Assembly (NCBI RefSeq): GCF_000764305.2
Contig: NW_025946060.1
Coordinates: forward strand, 28,853-92,852
Origin: Hyalella azteca
Taxonomy: Eukaryota; Arthropoda; Malacostraca; Amphipoda; Hyalellidae
Direction of reading: 5' to 3'
Length of the DNA stretch: 64,000 nt
Shown: in pieces, positions 23,290-35,191 of the stretch
How positions within the stretch are numbered: position 1 is the first letter of the stretch
How the letters are laid out: the number at the start of each line of letters is the position of its first letter
The notes under the pieces: generated by a model
The model's input: the letters and a program-made list of their open reading frames with translations, nothing else
Told to the model about the DNA's origin: nothing
Database searches by the model: none
Made by a program: the position numbers and the translations under genes

Positions 23290-26200
23290 ATGTCTTCAGC
23301 AGCTGTTGTCGAAGCCGCCGACGATAGTTCGGCTCCTGCTGGAGCGGCTTCACCTTCCGCAGTCCACACTTTGACTTTAGGCCGTGTGCAGCCCGCCTCC
23401 TTACCTGCTGTCGTGCGCTCTAGTGACACCTTGCGCGACGAGGTTGGCAAGAATCCAATCAAGGATGACCAAGATCTTCGATTAACACCAGGTTTTCTTA
23501 TCAAAGATTCCAAGGCTCTTCAGCTAACCAATCTCAGCGGTCATGCTGATCCGGCACTCAAAGATTGCGTGTTAAAACAACGGGGCGAATTTCCGAGTGG
23601 GACTCAATCTCGACAGGGGCCTCAGCAAGGGGATCAAACTTCCGGTCACTTGTCCCCTGAAGCGTCTCACTGTAAGGTAGCGAGGAGGAGTGTGAGTGAG
23701 CAATCAGTTCACCAGTCCTTGAAGAACTCAGCTACTGGATGCAACAATTTGAAGTTCAGCCAGAACGTACAAAACCCAGTCAATTCTTGTTCGTATGCCA
23801 ACACTTACGGAGCCCAGTGCTCCACCCCAGCAAACGTTTCTAGTCATTGCGTCAACTCATTGCCAACACAGCAGACTCTCACACCTCAACTTCAACACGG
23901 CCACGGCATATCGTCTCCATTTCAGCGACAGCAGCTACTACAACCTCGACAAAACAACGTAGATTGTCATCAGTTATTTAACTCGAGCAATAACTCCGCA
24001 AACTACGGCTTGATTGACCAGCAGCAAGCGTATCACCATCAAATACAAGACCTTCATCACCAACAGAGCGTAGCACAAGTAGGCCATTACAACGAATTTT
24101 TTGCGGCACCACCAGAACAAATCTACCACGGCTTCAACGGCAGCTATCACGACCATCAATATCAGCAGCTCAACCAGCACTACCAGCAGCACGTGGGTCC
24201 GCGTTACAACCCGCAACCGCACCAGCAGAACCAGACCCTCAGATGTTCATCTCCTTGCATGAGAACAGGTTTCTACAACAGCGGCAAATCAAGTAGCGTT
24301 TCTTCTTCCACTTCGCCATCTTCTGAGACCGGCCAACACTCTCCTCTAACTCCCCCGACTCTCCTGCACGTCGAGAATCAAAGCCATCTTGCTAAATCCA
24401 TCGAACCACCAAACGTCCTATCACACTTCCAGCCTGGACTCAGCGCTACCCAGATCTCCCACTTAGGCAGCTTGAAGCCTTTGAATTCAATTACTGCATT
24501 CAACAGTGGGTTTCGTGGCACGCCTGACAGACTTACGCCCATTTCTCCTCACTCTGGGGACCACAGCCCCAGCACCGATAAGAATATCGCCTTGAAACAG
24601 AGGGGGAAAGAGAAAACTTCTGTTACCCTCGCCGGTCCCTCGAGCGTGACGGAGGTGTCCGCGCCCCGAGGCGACGGCATGCAACAAATTGGAGGCTCTG
24701 CTTGCATGGGTGAAGTTAATGGCAGCGGCCCGGGCGTCCCGAACCAGGGGACACAAACGCTGGGCCTCATGGGCCCGTCCTTCGGGGGTGACGACGAGGA
24801 GCTTCCGTCCTGTGCATATGCGCACAATCGCCTGCACGGCCTGCCCTTCCTCGTGCACCGTGAGTAACTCCCGTGATGTTGTCATCGTGAGTGATTTGTG
24901 TTGAGGAATAATACATGCATTATCATATGAATCTAGGGAAGACTAAAATATTCGCTATATGTTGGTTTGACTAGTGCGATAAAATTATACAATAGGCCAA
25001 CGGCTGGAAATATAAATGGCATTAGGAATTGATATTGAACTCAAATTTCTGCTGTGATGTGCACCTTTTTGGCCCCAGACGCGGCCTGTCAAATGTTGCC
25101 GAAACTTGAATGATTGGATGAGCGCTCAGCTCTCATTAAACCGTGTCACGCTGCATGAGTGAGAACTCCACTTTATATCGCCGGCTCGTCTTAAATAAAT
25201 GAAATTTTGTAGGTTTGGTTTGAATGGATCACATTCGGACGGCTTGCCTTTAACGGATGCTACCCGGTAGGCTTGCCTTACTCGAATTATTTTGGGTAGA
25301 CGGGCCTTAAAGAAATGATATATTTCGGTAAGCGTGACGTGAACGATGTTCGGTTATACGATTAAATTGCCTGCTTCACCGTGGACCGTTGACACTCCAG
25401 CCTGTACCATATTCTCAACTGGCCGCTGCGTGACCATCGATGGTTATGACGGACACCGATGGTCATGGCGAGTAGCCAAGATGGTCGTAATGAACTCCTA
25501 CCCATTTCAAGTTTGGTCAAAGAATTTAAAGTAAGCGTCAACATGTTCGCCATATTTTCAATGAAAATATGGCGAGATTAGCTCGATCATCAGTTCAATT
25601 CGAGAGATTAGATTAGCTCCATCATCAGTTCAAAAATATGAAGAATATAAGTAAAATTGAAAGATATTATTTTGTGTATCTTTCGATTTTTTCTTCTGAT
25701 TTTACTTAAACATAATCTTAATTAATCGGTGGTCTCCGAAACGTTTTCATCGCCTTTAAATTCCTGTTGAACTTGCGATTTAAGCAGACTAATAAATAAT
25801 ACTTTTATTCGATACAAAGTTTACCCATGAGTGCCACGCACTGTTAATTGAGTGTAAAATGCCACTGGAAAAATTCATGGTTGAAAACTGAATACAAATA
25901 TTATAACACGGAGACCAACTGCGTGGCATGCGTGCGGTGCCGTGCACGGAGTGTCATGCGTGGAGTGTCATGCGTGGAGTGTCATGCGTGGAGTGTCATG
26001 CGTGGAGTGTCATGCACAGCATTCATCAGTAAGGTCACAGTATTTCAACACGGGCAATGCCGAGGCTGCAATAAATCTACGGGGTTCAGTATCCAGACTT
26101 CACATGTCACTTCGATGAAAGATAATGATGTTAAAAGAAATTTCATAATGATAACAAGCAAAATGTTTCTCTTTCGCTATTTTTTATTAATGTTTATTTT

Positions 26201-29200
26201 AGAGGCGATAGGATATAAATTAATCTTAGCCAAAAACGGAGGAATTGAGTTTGCGTAGATTGCCGTAGAACAAGGAACAGTATTGCACGCCGAGCTGAGG
26301 GTTATATTGGAGTTTGTGTAGTTTTTTCCAGAATTTATTGAAGAATTAATGTCGCTTATTTATAGGATTTATTGGATACTTTGCGTCGCTTCTTTCCAGT
26401 ACTATTGAAGAGTTTGTATCGCTTCTTTCAAGGATTTATTAGAGAGTTTTTGGTTGCTTTTTTTCAAAGATTTATTAAAGAGTTCGTGTCGCATCTTTCT
26501 AGGATTTATTTAAGATTTTGTGCCGCTTCATTCAAGGATTTAGTGAAGAGTTTGTCTCGCTTCTTTCCGGTAGTTTGTGTGGCTTGTCTATAGGAATAAT
26601 TGAAGAGTTTGTGTCGCTCCTTTCCAGGAATAACTGAAGATTTGTTTTCGCTTCTTTCCACGATTTATATAGTAGTTTGGATCGCTCCTTTCCAGAATTT
26701 ATTGAAAACTTTGTGTCGCTTCTTTCCTTGAGCAACTGCATGAAGTAGTTATGTCGCTTCTTTCCAGGAAAATTTAAGAGTTTATCTCTCATCTTTCCAG
26801 GATTTATTGGAGTATTCGTGTTGCGCCTTTCCCGGATTGATTGAAGTGTTTATTTCGCTTCTTTCCAGGATTCAGTGAATAGTTTGTGTCGCTTTTTTCC
26901 AGAAAAGACAGAAGAATTGATGTCACTTTTACTTAGGGTTCGGTTCATTGCTGAAGTTGTGTCGCTTCTTTCTAGGGCTTATTGAAAAGTTTGTTTCTCT
27001 TCTTTCCAGCAAACATCGAAGAGTTTATTCCGCTTCTTTATAAGATTTCTTCTTTCCATGATTTATTGAAGAGTTCATGTCGCTTCTTTTCCATCGTTCA
27101 ATACGCCGCAAAAGTCAGACTGCAAAATCCCTTGCCTCCCAATAAAATCCCCCAATACAATAAAATCAGCTTCATACTGGTAGTGATACAATAGCAATAA
27201 TATTATCACTGTTACAATATCATCAATACTTATATCAATAACAGTACAGATAATATTACAGATATAACGGCAGTGTTACCAGAAACAATACCTATCCACC
27301 CCTGCCCCAATCCCACCATCTCTTCTCTCTGCCCCCCAAACTCTGCCCCCCATGTTACGAGAAACAAAATGGCGGCCGCTGGACAGCTTCTCTCTGAAGC
27401 TCAGATAAAAGCTAATGGTTTATTCTCGTTCACAATAATAATAAATTTGTTAAATTATATGAAACGGATAGCTTTTATTATTTAAAACTAAATGATTTTA
27501 TCATTTACTGAGTTACTGACATGTCAATCTTCAATCACGAGGTAATAAGTTATTAGCAAGTCGATTATTATTAATTTGTCAATTTAATAATCTGATTAAA
27601 ATTATTATACTCACTGCAGTCACTAGTGCGATCATTGTTCAATCAGCAAGTTTAAATACTTGTCACACTTGTCTATTTTCTTCATTACATCTTTAATATT
27701 TTATCATATGTCCACCATTTTATCCTATGTTCACTACCAAGTTAAGCCAACGCGCTTATCAGTGCAGCTGATAACCCGAAGAAAAGAATGTTCCTTTAAA
27801 GTAAAATGTGTAAAATTTAAAGTAAAATTTCTATTGATGATTCTTAAACGCCGACTTATTTGTTTTTATCGAATTCTAAAAATAAATAAATATAAAAACC
27901 ATTTCTAAAAACCACGTTTTTCTGGTGGTTACATAAATAAAAACAATGAAATAAAAAAAATAAAAAACTTTTAAAAACCACGTTTTCTTAACGGACAAAA
28001 AAGAAAAACATTAACTCTTACATAACATGAAAGTTATGTATAATGTTATGTAATGTTATGTAGGAGCTAATGTTTTTCTTTTCTTGTCAGTTAAGAGAAC
28101 GTGTTTTTTTTTAAGTTTTTTTTAATTGTTTTATTTCGCTGTTTTTAATTTTGTAACCGCCAGAAAAACGTGGTTTTTAACAATGTTTTTATAATTATTT
28201 ATTTCCTACTTTTTAGTTCAATAATTTTAATACTTAAAACAAAGTCTCAGCAACACGGCACGCTAAAACTCTGGTTGTTCGACAAAAAACTCGATTCCCA
28301 ACCGTGAATTTTTTTTATTTTTTATTTTGTTTTTTATTTTTCTAAATTATTACTTCTGATGATCAAATCTTGAATTGTTAATTAGGCAGCATGAGCATGC
28401 ATGCCAAATTTCAAGTTTCAAGGGTCTGCAGAAGAGCTCTGAATTAAGGTTTGAATTTTTGATGACAGACGGACACGAAACGAAGCTAAGAAAAACCTGG
28501 TAATAATGGGTTGGTAGTTATTTACTTCTGTCAGGCACTAAATATTTTATTTGAAACTTCAAACATTCAATTTACCGCGGCTTCAGTTTTGGCACATTCG
28601 TGAAGCAATTTCCATGGCTTAAACCTGTTAGCTTCCACGAAGGCTTCCACGCAGGCTTCGTGAAGCTCAGCCCGCGGTCTGTCGTTCTGACGTGACAGTC
28701 TGACGCGTACGATCTTATAAAGGCGTACCATTTTTGAACGAATTATTTAGCCTGGGCCCATAATTTCAAAAAAAGTTAAGAGATCGTAAGTTCATCAGCC
28801 AATCATTGACGGCCTTTCAAGCCACTCTTTTAAAAACAGTTAAGAGATCGTAAGTTCATCAGCCAATCATTGACGGCCTTTCAAGCAAAATCCACCAATC
28901 GTAGAAAAGAAAATAGAGCGTAAGTACTTACGTTCACTTAGCGAGTTTTGAAAGTATGGCCTCTGGTCTTTAACGTCGCAAGTTATGCAATTATATATAT
29001 TGCAATGATTTTAATACGATATGCTACTTACGTTAATTAGCAAATTTTGAAAGTATGGCCCCTGGTATTTAACGTCGCAAGTTATGCAATAATATATATT
29101 CAATGATATTAATATACTGCATATATACTGCATTATATATTAATTATTAATATATATGTGTCTTAATAATATATATTAATTATTATTAATATATTATTAT

Positions 29201-32200
29201 TAATATAATAACAATTAATATAATATATACTACAATAATTGTGTTATGCACTTCTACAGCTGGCGGCGGAGAGGACGACGTAGGGGACGAGTTCTACCCG
29301 TCGGGCTCACCTTACCGCGTGCAGCGCCAGGCAGCCAACGTGAGGGAGAGGAAGCGCATGTTGAGGTAAGACGTCAACCTGATGTTGTAATGTTGAGGTA
29401 AGACGTCAACATGATGTTTTAATGTTGAGGTAAGACGTCAACCTGATGTTGTAATGTTGAGGTAAGACGTCAACCTGATGTTGTAATGTTGAGGTAAGAC
29501 GTCAACCTGATGTTTTTATGTTGGGCAAGTAATGGAGAAGAAGCCCATGTTGAGTAATGCTTGCCTTGTCATCAATTGGTCCTTAAAAATACATTGCTTT
29601 TTGCATCTTCATTATATTACGTTTGGGGGATAAGCAATGTACCGGAATAGTTTACAATGTTATAGCAAATTTGCTACGTCTCGAGATGTCGTCTCCTACC
29701 ATCTATAACGTCGTAGTAGTCACTCTTCCTAGACGTAGTCTTTATCATATTTTAATAGGTATTAAAATAGCTTGGTTGCTTAAATCGCAAATTTACCAGG
29801 AATTTAAACAAAGAAAATAGCAAAAAAGAAAATAACGTTTTCTCTTATAAGAAATGGTGAACTTTTTAACTATTTTATTTGCTTTTAAATTCATACTTGA
29901 GTATAGTTAAAATAATACGAGAAAAATTGCTTGAATACTTTGAATACTTTTTTACTTTGAATACTTTTACCGTGAATACTTTGCTTGAGGCTTGTGAGAA
30001 GTACAATAAATACAATGCTATATTAAGTTGTGAACAATTAGGTTCTGGTTCAGCAGTATTACTTGGAAGTTTGGAGGAATCGTGGCTAACGTAGGAATTT
30101 GAGGTTTTACTGAAGCCTATTTAAGTAGGATAATAAAGGATTGTAAAAGATAATAAATGATTAAAGAGGTATTCAGGGTAGTTTATTCCAGCAAAAAGGG
30201 TCAGAGGCTGCCTCAGTTAAAAGGCGTGAAACGATGACCAGGTCCTATACTCTAAAAAAAAGTCAAGAGATCGTAAGTTCATCAGCCAATCATTGACGGC
30301 CTTTCGAGCAAAATCCACCAATCATAGACAAGAAAATAGAGCGTAAGTACTTACGTTCACTTAGCGAGTTTTGAAAATATGGCCCCAGAACTAATCAGGC
30401 AAAATCAGCGCCAGTTTAAAGAGATTATGAGATACGATAGGTTCTGCGGAAACTGTAAAATATAGTTCGATAAGCGACCTTCGAACAAGGTCATAATTAA
30501 AACATGAATTTCACATGGACGCTATTATTCCAACATTAAGCAAAATATAAATTTAATATTCCAATATTTAATATTCGTAATCTTTGTTATTGAGGTTTAC
30601 AAGCCACAATGATGATTCTCAAATGATTTGGGATTCAATTTCTACTGACTATTTCTCTCATAAAAGACTACAATAGTTTCCTGATAACTTCGCACTAGCC
30701 AGAGAATATCATATGCTTTACTGACTGAATATTTTGAAATTATTTAATATTAAACTTGAAGATATCCGAAATAAGTTGGCGAATTCAAGCTAATTAAGTT
30801 ATAAAAAGTGACAAAGATTTATGAACAACGAGTTTGAGGTTTAATAAAATTAATTACGACATTCACAGCAATGATAGTGTGAGATATAATATTGAGTCAC
30901 CTCGATTAATATCATTCATTCATTTGGTTTCACTAAGCAGGGTCAGCATAAATTCTCAAAACAGGTCTAATGCTACGGGTTGCATGGTCGACAAACACTT
31001 TCTAATCACTATCTAATAACTAACATGTACAAATGTTGGTTTGCTTTTTATGTACAACAAAAAAATGAATATACTACTACAATACATGCTTACAAAATTA
31101 GTAAACTTAACACTAACCCAGTAGTTATGCTAATTTACTAAAACACAAAAGAAGCGCCTGACAACCGTTTAGGAAGCTTGGCGTTTCAATTCAAATAGCC
31201 CTCTGCTATTTTCCTAAGCTCTGGTGATGCTGCCAGACAGTTCGGAGATAAATTTTTCGTTTGTCTCGGATTATGTGAATTACAGAATAATAATATTTTC
31301 TTATTATTTGAGCTTAAAACTATTACAAAATTGTCAGAGATTATAGTGATTAAGATTGACCATGATTAACTGACATACAATGCTGATTACATTTACTTTC
31401 ATTTAGTCCATTTGACGTAGACCATCAGCCAGGGTTCACAAATGACGTACGCAATTAAGGCATTAAAATATATAAAAAATACTGTTTTTCTTCTAGTAAT
31501 ACTATATTGAATTACTACATTAAAAATATAAGAAATCGGCAATACGTTATGATTTGGAGCTGGCTTACTTCCGACCATTTTCAATGTTACATTCATAAGC
31601 GCTTTATTCTCGATATAAATTTTAACAGATGAAAGGATTTACTTTGATTATCTCTTCTTACATCGCGCACAGGACTGGCCTGAGTTTAGCTCTCTGATCC
31701 TCACATAAGTAACAATGCTATGTACATAGAGGCTGCGTTTAACGCTTTATTCTTCTCTCTTCCACTCACCAGCAGTATCAATTCTGCCTTCGATGAACTG
31801 CGAACGCACGTGCCCACGTTCCCGTACGAGAAGCGGCTCAGCAAGATCGACACGTTGAGGTTGGCCATCGCCTACATCGCGTTGCTACGTGAACTGCTAA
31901 CATCAGACCTGGACCCTGTAGCCCACATCGAGAAAGGTCTGCGGGGAGAGCTGCCTCCCGAGCAGTGTCATCTCTGGAACACCAGCGGTAAGTGTACCCT
32001 GGGGCCATATTTTCAAAATTCGCTAAGTGAACGTAAGTACTTACGCTCTATTTTCTTGTCTATGATTGGTGGATTTTGCTTGAAAGGCCGTCAATGATTG
32101 GCTGATGAACTTACAATCTATTAACTATTTTTGAAAGTATGGGCCCAGGTATCCGTGATATGTATTTGGCAAGTATCACGCGCGCTCGAAGTTTTATTGC

Positions 32201-32690
32201 TGCTGTTGAAGTACAAGATGTTGGCCGGTCAAACGAGCGCACGAGAATTTTGTATAACTAATTCAAATAAACTCAATTTAGTTACCGAATTTAATTTTTT
32301 GCGCCCATTATATAATCCTATTGCGTCGGAGGTAACTATAGCCATGTTATTGAACTCTAGGTACTTAAACTTCCTCTCTGTTTATTTCTCTTCACACGCC
32401 TAGTAATCTCCATGACCGGCTATACGAGTTCATATCATAGTTTCAGCCATTGATGTAGCAAGCAACTGATCTAAACTATCAAATATGTAGTCATTTAAAT
32501 TATAGTCATTGTTTCTAACATTAGTATTTAATTTAGAGCGCTTTGAAGTTATAAGAGTTGAATGTGGGCAGATCTGACGGCCCGGCTGTCCTGGATCAAC
32601 TGGGAGAACTTGGGGGTGACGCCGAGCCGACGCTCCCTTTTCTCCACCCTGTCCCTCGCCAACGACTCCCTCACCACCATGCCCCACTGA
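23290..32690 (+). CDS. Fer2: bHLH transcription factor, PTF1A/Fer family, Fer2-like
   Basis: Four exons: 23290-24859, 29260-29365, 31776-31987, 32572-32690. Phases 1, 2 and 1 match, giving 668 codons plus TGA. The bHLH spans about residues 546-600: basic region [13 protein letters not shown], helix 1 starting [10 protein letters not shown], loop [12 protein letters not shown], helix 2 [14 protein letters not shown]. It is split between basic region and helix 1 by intron 2. The C-terminal segment [19 protein letters not shown] bridges exons 3 and 4 and, from memory of the family, is the hallmark of Fer2 rather than Fer1 or Fer3. Residues about 200-330 are rich in H, Q, N and S, typical of low-complexity activation regions. 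The factor would bind E-boxes as an E-protein heterodimer in neural precursors (family knowledge). ATG 23290 is the first in frame, with G at -3. Introns are 4.4, 2.4 and 0.58 kb. Confidence 0.88.
25926..26018. repeat. 15-bp minisatellite
   Basis: About five to six units of GTGTCATGCGTGGAG in intron 1 of the bHLH gene. Confidence 0.93.
26320..27095. repeat. Degenerate 35-bp tandem array, about 20 units
   Basis: Imperfect units of GAAGAGTTTGTGTCGCTTCT followed by TTCCAGGATTTATT. Each unit contains a TTTCCAG that resembles a splice acceptor. It lies in intron 1 of the bHLH gene. High divergence indicates age. Confidence 0.92.
27876..28216. mobile_element. Foldback MITE with arms of about 150 bp
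   Basis: The left arm has CTAAAAATAAATAAATATAA, then TAAAAACCACGTTTTTCTGG. The right arm has the complement: CCAGAAAAACGTGGTTTTTA, then TATTTCCTACTTTTTAG. The centre pairs AAAGAAAAACATTAACTC with AGCTAATGTTTTTCTTTTC around repeated ATGTTATGTA. It is non-coding. A partial copy of the right half lies at 35192-35290. Confidence 0.85.
28751..28966 (+). mobile_element. Palindromic MITE copy with internal duplication
   Basis: Same family as 12268. The segment TTAAGAGATCGTAAGTTCAT through GGCCTTTCAAGC occurs twice (about 28774-28823 and 28836-28885). It ends CGTAAGTACTTACG, GTTTTGAAAGTATGGCC. Confidence 0.85.
29358..29525. repeat. 32-bp minisatellite seeded on the exon 2 splice donor
   Basis: Five units of ATGTTGAGGTAAGACGTCAA plus CCTGATGTTGTA. 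The first unit contains the last codons of exon 2 and its donor (GT at 29366). The same donor recurs at 29398, 29430, 29462 and 29494, exactly 32 bases apart. Splicing at any later donor would read AGG TAA and stop inside the bHLH. Confidence 0.95.
29526..31775 (+). other. Remainder of intron 2 of the bHLH gene
   Basis: A/T-rich sequence with one MITE copy (30237-30387). Ends CACCAGCAG before exon 3. No coding exon was recognised. Confidence 0.6.
30237..30387 (+). mobile_element. Palindromic MITE copy
   Basis: GAGATCGTAAGTTCATCAGC, CAATCATTGACGGCCTTTC, then CGTAAGTACTTACG and GTTTTGAAAATATGGCCCC. Near full length, in intron 2 of the bHLH gene. Confidence 0.85.
31998..32149 (-). mobile_element. 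Palindromic MITE copy in bHLH intron 3
   Basis: Full-length copy in the opposite orientation, with ends CCTGGGGCCATA and TATGGGCCCAGG forming a terminal inverted repeat. It starts 10 bases after the exon 3 donor and carries GTAAGTACTTAC at 32033-32044. Confidence 0.87.
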
Positions 32691-32920
32691 GGGCAGTGTG
32701 CTACCATGCCCTACTGAGGGCAGTGTGCTACCATGCCCCACTGAGGGCAGTGAGCCACCATGCCCCACTGAGGGCTGTGTGTCACCATGCCCCACTGAGG
32801 GCAGTGTGCCACCATGCCCCACTGAGGGCAGTGTGCCACCATGCCCCACTGAGGGCAGTGTGCCACCATGCCCCACTGAGGGCAGTGTGCCACCATGCCC
32901 CACTGAGGGCAGTGTGCCAC
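32674..32920. repeat. 27-bp minisatellite containing the bHLH stop codon
   Basis: About nine units of ACCATGCCCCACTGAGGGCA plus GTGTGCC. The first unit supplies the gene's last codons and TGA (ATG CCC CAC TGA at 32679-32690). Every unit carries the same four codons. It runs into an N at 32921. Confidence 0.95.
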
Positions 32921-32921
32921 N
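32921..32921. other. Undetermined base at a repeat-repeat junction
   Basis: A single N separates the 27-bp stop-codon array from the next array and probably marks an unresolved collapse or gap. Confidence 0.9.
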
Positions 32922-32923
32922 AC

Positions 32924-33008
32924 ACGCTTGCATCTGAAGGCATCTTCAACACGCTTGCATCTGAAGGCATCTTCAACACGCTTGCATCTGAAGGCATCTT
33001 ACATACGC
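32924..33008. repeat. Second 27-bp minisatellite, three units
   Basis: Unit CTTGCATCTGAAGGCATCTT plus CAACACG. The same unit occurs at 35063-35153. Confidence 0.93.
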
Positions 33009-34304
33009 TTGAAAAAACTCTCCCTGGCACTTCCATTATTCGCTTAACGCGTTCAGCGCTTAGCCTCAAAAACGCAAGTGTCTATCCTAATGGGCGGCGC
33101 AATGGAAAACGCACGAAGGACGGCTTCGTTTGACTTCCTAATGGAATTCTACGTTTCGAATCTACATTATTCTTTGTCAAGCAATGAATAGAAATTTCCA
33201 CTGCTAAACTACAAGGCGTGTTTCATAGTAATACCGTCTTGTCATAAAAACATTAATGCAATTTCCTCGAGCAATAATTTATTCTTTTGAAAGGCCATAT
33301 TTTACTCCACTTTTCTACGTCCTTCCCATTAATATTGAGGCTCTCAACGTCTCTTGAGACCAGCTTCTGTATGCCATCATCAAAGAAGCTTGCCGCCTGA
33401 TAAGACTGCCTGATTAGACAATTTCGTATCGAACACAGCTTGGGAGAGCTGACAAATTTTGAGCTAATGACGAAATCGTGAAGAGTCTGTTTTTTTTTTC
33501 ACTGTATAGTATACTTTTTGAATAAGATCATCGGTAAAGACTGAATGCCTCCCACTTTATTCGTTTCTCATCATAACGTTTGTGCGGCCATCTTTAAGGG
33601 CTCTAACCCATTTCTGCAAGATTCCTTCACTCGTAATGTTTTCACCATACAACTCACTGATTTAGCTACGTATCTCAATTGATTTGTGGTGAAGCCTTGA
33701 GCACAGAAAACCTGGGTGAAGCCTTGAGCACAGAAAAACTCACGCAATTTACAGTGGGCGCGATTTTCAATAGGTGAAGGCGTTTTAAAATCACATATAA
33801 AAATTAAAACACGATTGGACGGTTTCGTTATGGCATCTGTGGCTTTCCAACAGATGTAGCTACACGGTGCACATGTACTAAACTGCGGCCGCCCAGTTGC
33901 GGCGGTGTAATTAAAAAACTGGGCTTGTTCTAAAAACACTCCTCGTGCATCAGAACCTTCACCTGCTGATGTAATTGTTCAGCTTCTTAATGGTTTAACG
34001 CCAGCGCAGTGGTTCTCAAATTGAGTTACATGGATCAATGGTGGTAAAAATGTGCAACTTGGTCCCAGCGGACCACCGTGTATATAACAATAACTTTATG
34101 CGATAAATTAACGCACCAAACAAGATTTAGTGAATTAATTATTTATTACATACTAACAAATTAATTATTACATACTAACAAATTAGTCCGGTGTTCCCCG
34201 TGATAAATAATCGCTCCAATTTTTGGTTTTAGTTATCCTGAATGATATCAATAATATTAAATGAATTTATGCCGCTTAAAGAAAGACCTGTTCAAACCAA
34301 CATT
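33009..34304. other. Intergenic, no gene seen
   Basis: Contains two tandem copies of GTGAAGCCTTGAGCACAGAA (33688-33737). CAGTGGTTCTCAAATTGAG near 34008 resembles a hAT terminus but no partner was found. Confidence 0.5.
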
Positions 34305-34521
34305 TTAAGGGGACCGGCTACCTAAAACCGAGGTAGCCTATAACTCCTACAGCTATTATCCGATCATCATGAAACTTCACATACATACGTAAAATGTAAA
34401 AATAATAACATTTTACTTCTATAAATTTTTCGAAAAAATTGATAGAAAACGTGATATTCATAGAAAACGGACAAATAACGGGTACTATAGAAAATCTATC
34501 TCCTCCCACAAATATCGTCCA

Positions 34522-34710
34522 CATGCCCCACTGAGGGCAGTGTGCCACCATGCCCCACTGAGGGCAGTGTGCCACATGCCCCACTGAGAGCATTGTACCA
34601 CCATGCCCCACTGAGGGCAGTGTGCCGTCATGCCCCACTGAGGGCAGTGTGCCACCATGCCCCACTGAGGGCAGTGTGCCACCATGCCCCACTGAGGGCA
34701 GTGTGTCAAA
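34522..34710. repeat. Second block of the 27-bp stop-codon minisatellite
   Basis: About seven units of the ACCATGCCCCACTGAGGGCA array found at 32674, including a shortened unit at 34573. It appears abruptly inside the TTAA element. Confidence 0.93.
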
Positions 34711-35062
34711 TGCCTCTTCCAGCCCTCCATTATAGAAGCAGTTTTCCATGGCCTGATATGAACGAGTCTGATGCAGAAGTTCTAACGGAGGAACTGCCCA
34801 TGACGCGTAATATAGTAAGAAAATACAGCTCGGTCAATGAGTATGAATTGCGATAAAGACGCGACTTATGTCATAAAGAAGAGCGGCTATCAGGAAAGTG
34901 AATAAGATGCACACATATTAGAGCGGTTTAAGATTACGCTGCAGTTTAGTGTTTAAGTCTTCTTTGATGTTGCCTTGTTAACCACCATGTGGAATTTTAT
35001 GTCCTTCGCTGTACATTACTTGGAGCTCCGAATAAAAAAGGTTTTTGTTCTGTAGTATTATT

Positions 35063-35153
35063 GCATCTGAAGGCATCTTCAACACGCCTGCATCTGAAGG
35101 CATCTTCAACACGCTTGCATCTGAAGGCATCTTCAACACGCTTGCATCTGAAG
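35063..35153. repeat. Second block of the CTTGCATCTGAAGG minisatellite
   Basis: About 3.4 units of the 27-bp array found at 32924-33008. It is truncated exactly at the adapter sequence. Confidence 0.93.
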
Positions 35154-35191
35154 CTGTCTCTTATACACATCTAGATGTGTATAAGAGACAG
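35154..35191. other. Tn5 mosaic-end (Nextera) junction, library artefact
   Basis: CTGTCTCTTATACACATCT followed at once by its reverse complement AGATGTGTATAAGAGACAG. This 38-bp palindrome is the circularisation junction of Nextera mate-pair libraries. It is synthetic and marks a chimeric join. Confidence 0.97.

Larger units (their letters stand above)
24860..29259 (+). other. Intron 1 of the bHLH gene
   Basis: Begins GTGAGT and ends TTCTACAG. It holds two arrays, one foldback element and one MITE listed separately. 25560-25700 contains two copies of ATCATCAGTTCAA next to GAGATTAG, resembling terminal motifs near the Penelope fragment at 49530. 28967-29110 repeats TTTAACGTCGCAAGTTATGC twice. 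29100-29230 is an ATTA/TATA-rich stretch next to the exon 2 acceptor. No coding exon was recognised inside. Confidence 0.7.

Noticed and set aside
32558..33133. 191-residue ORF over the bHLH exon 4 region
   Set aside because: It is out of frame with the real exon, runs through a minisatellite and crosses an N. The splice-phased frame ends at 32690.
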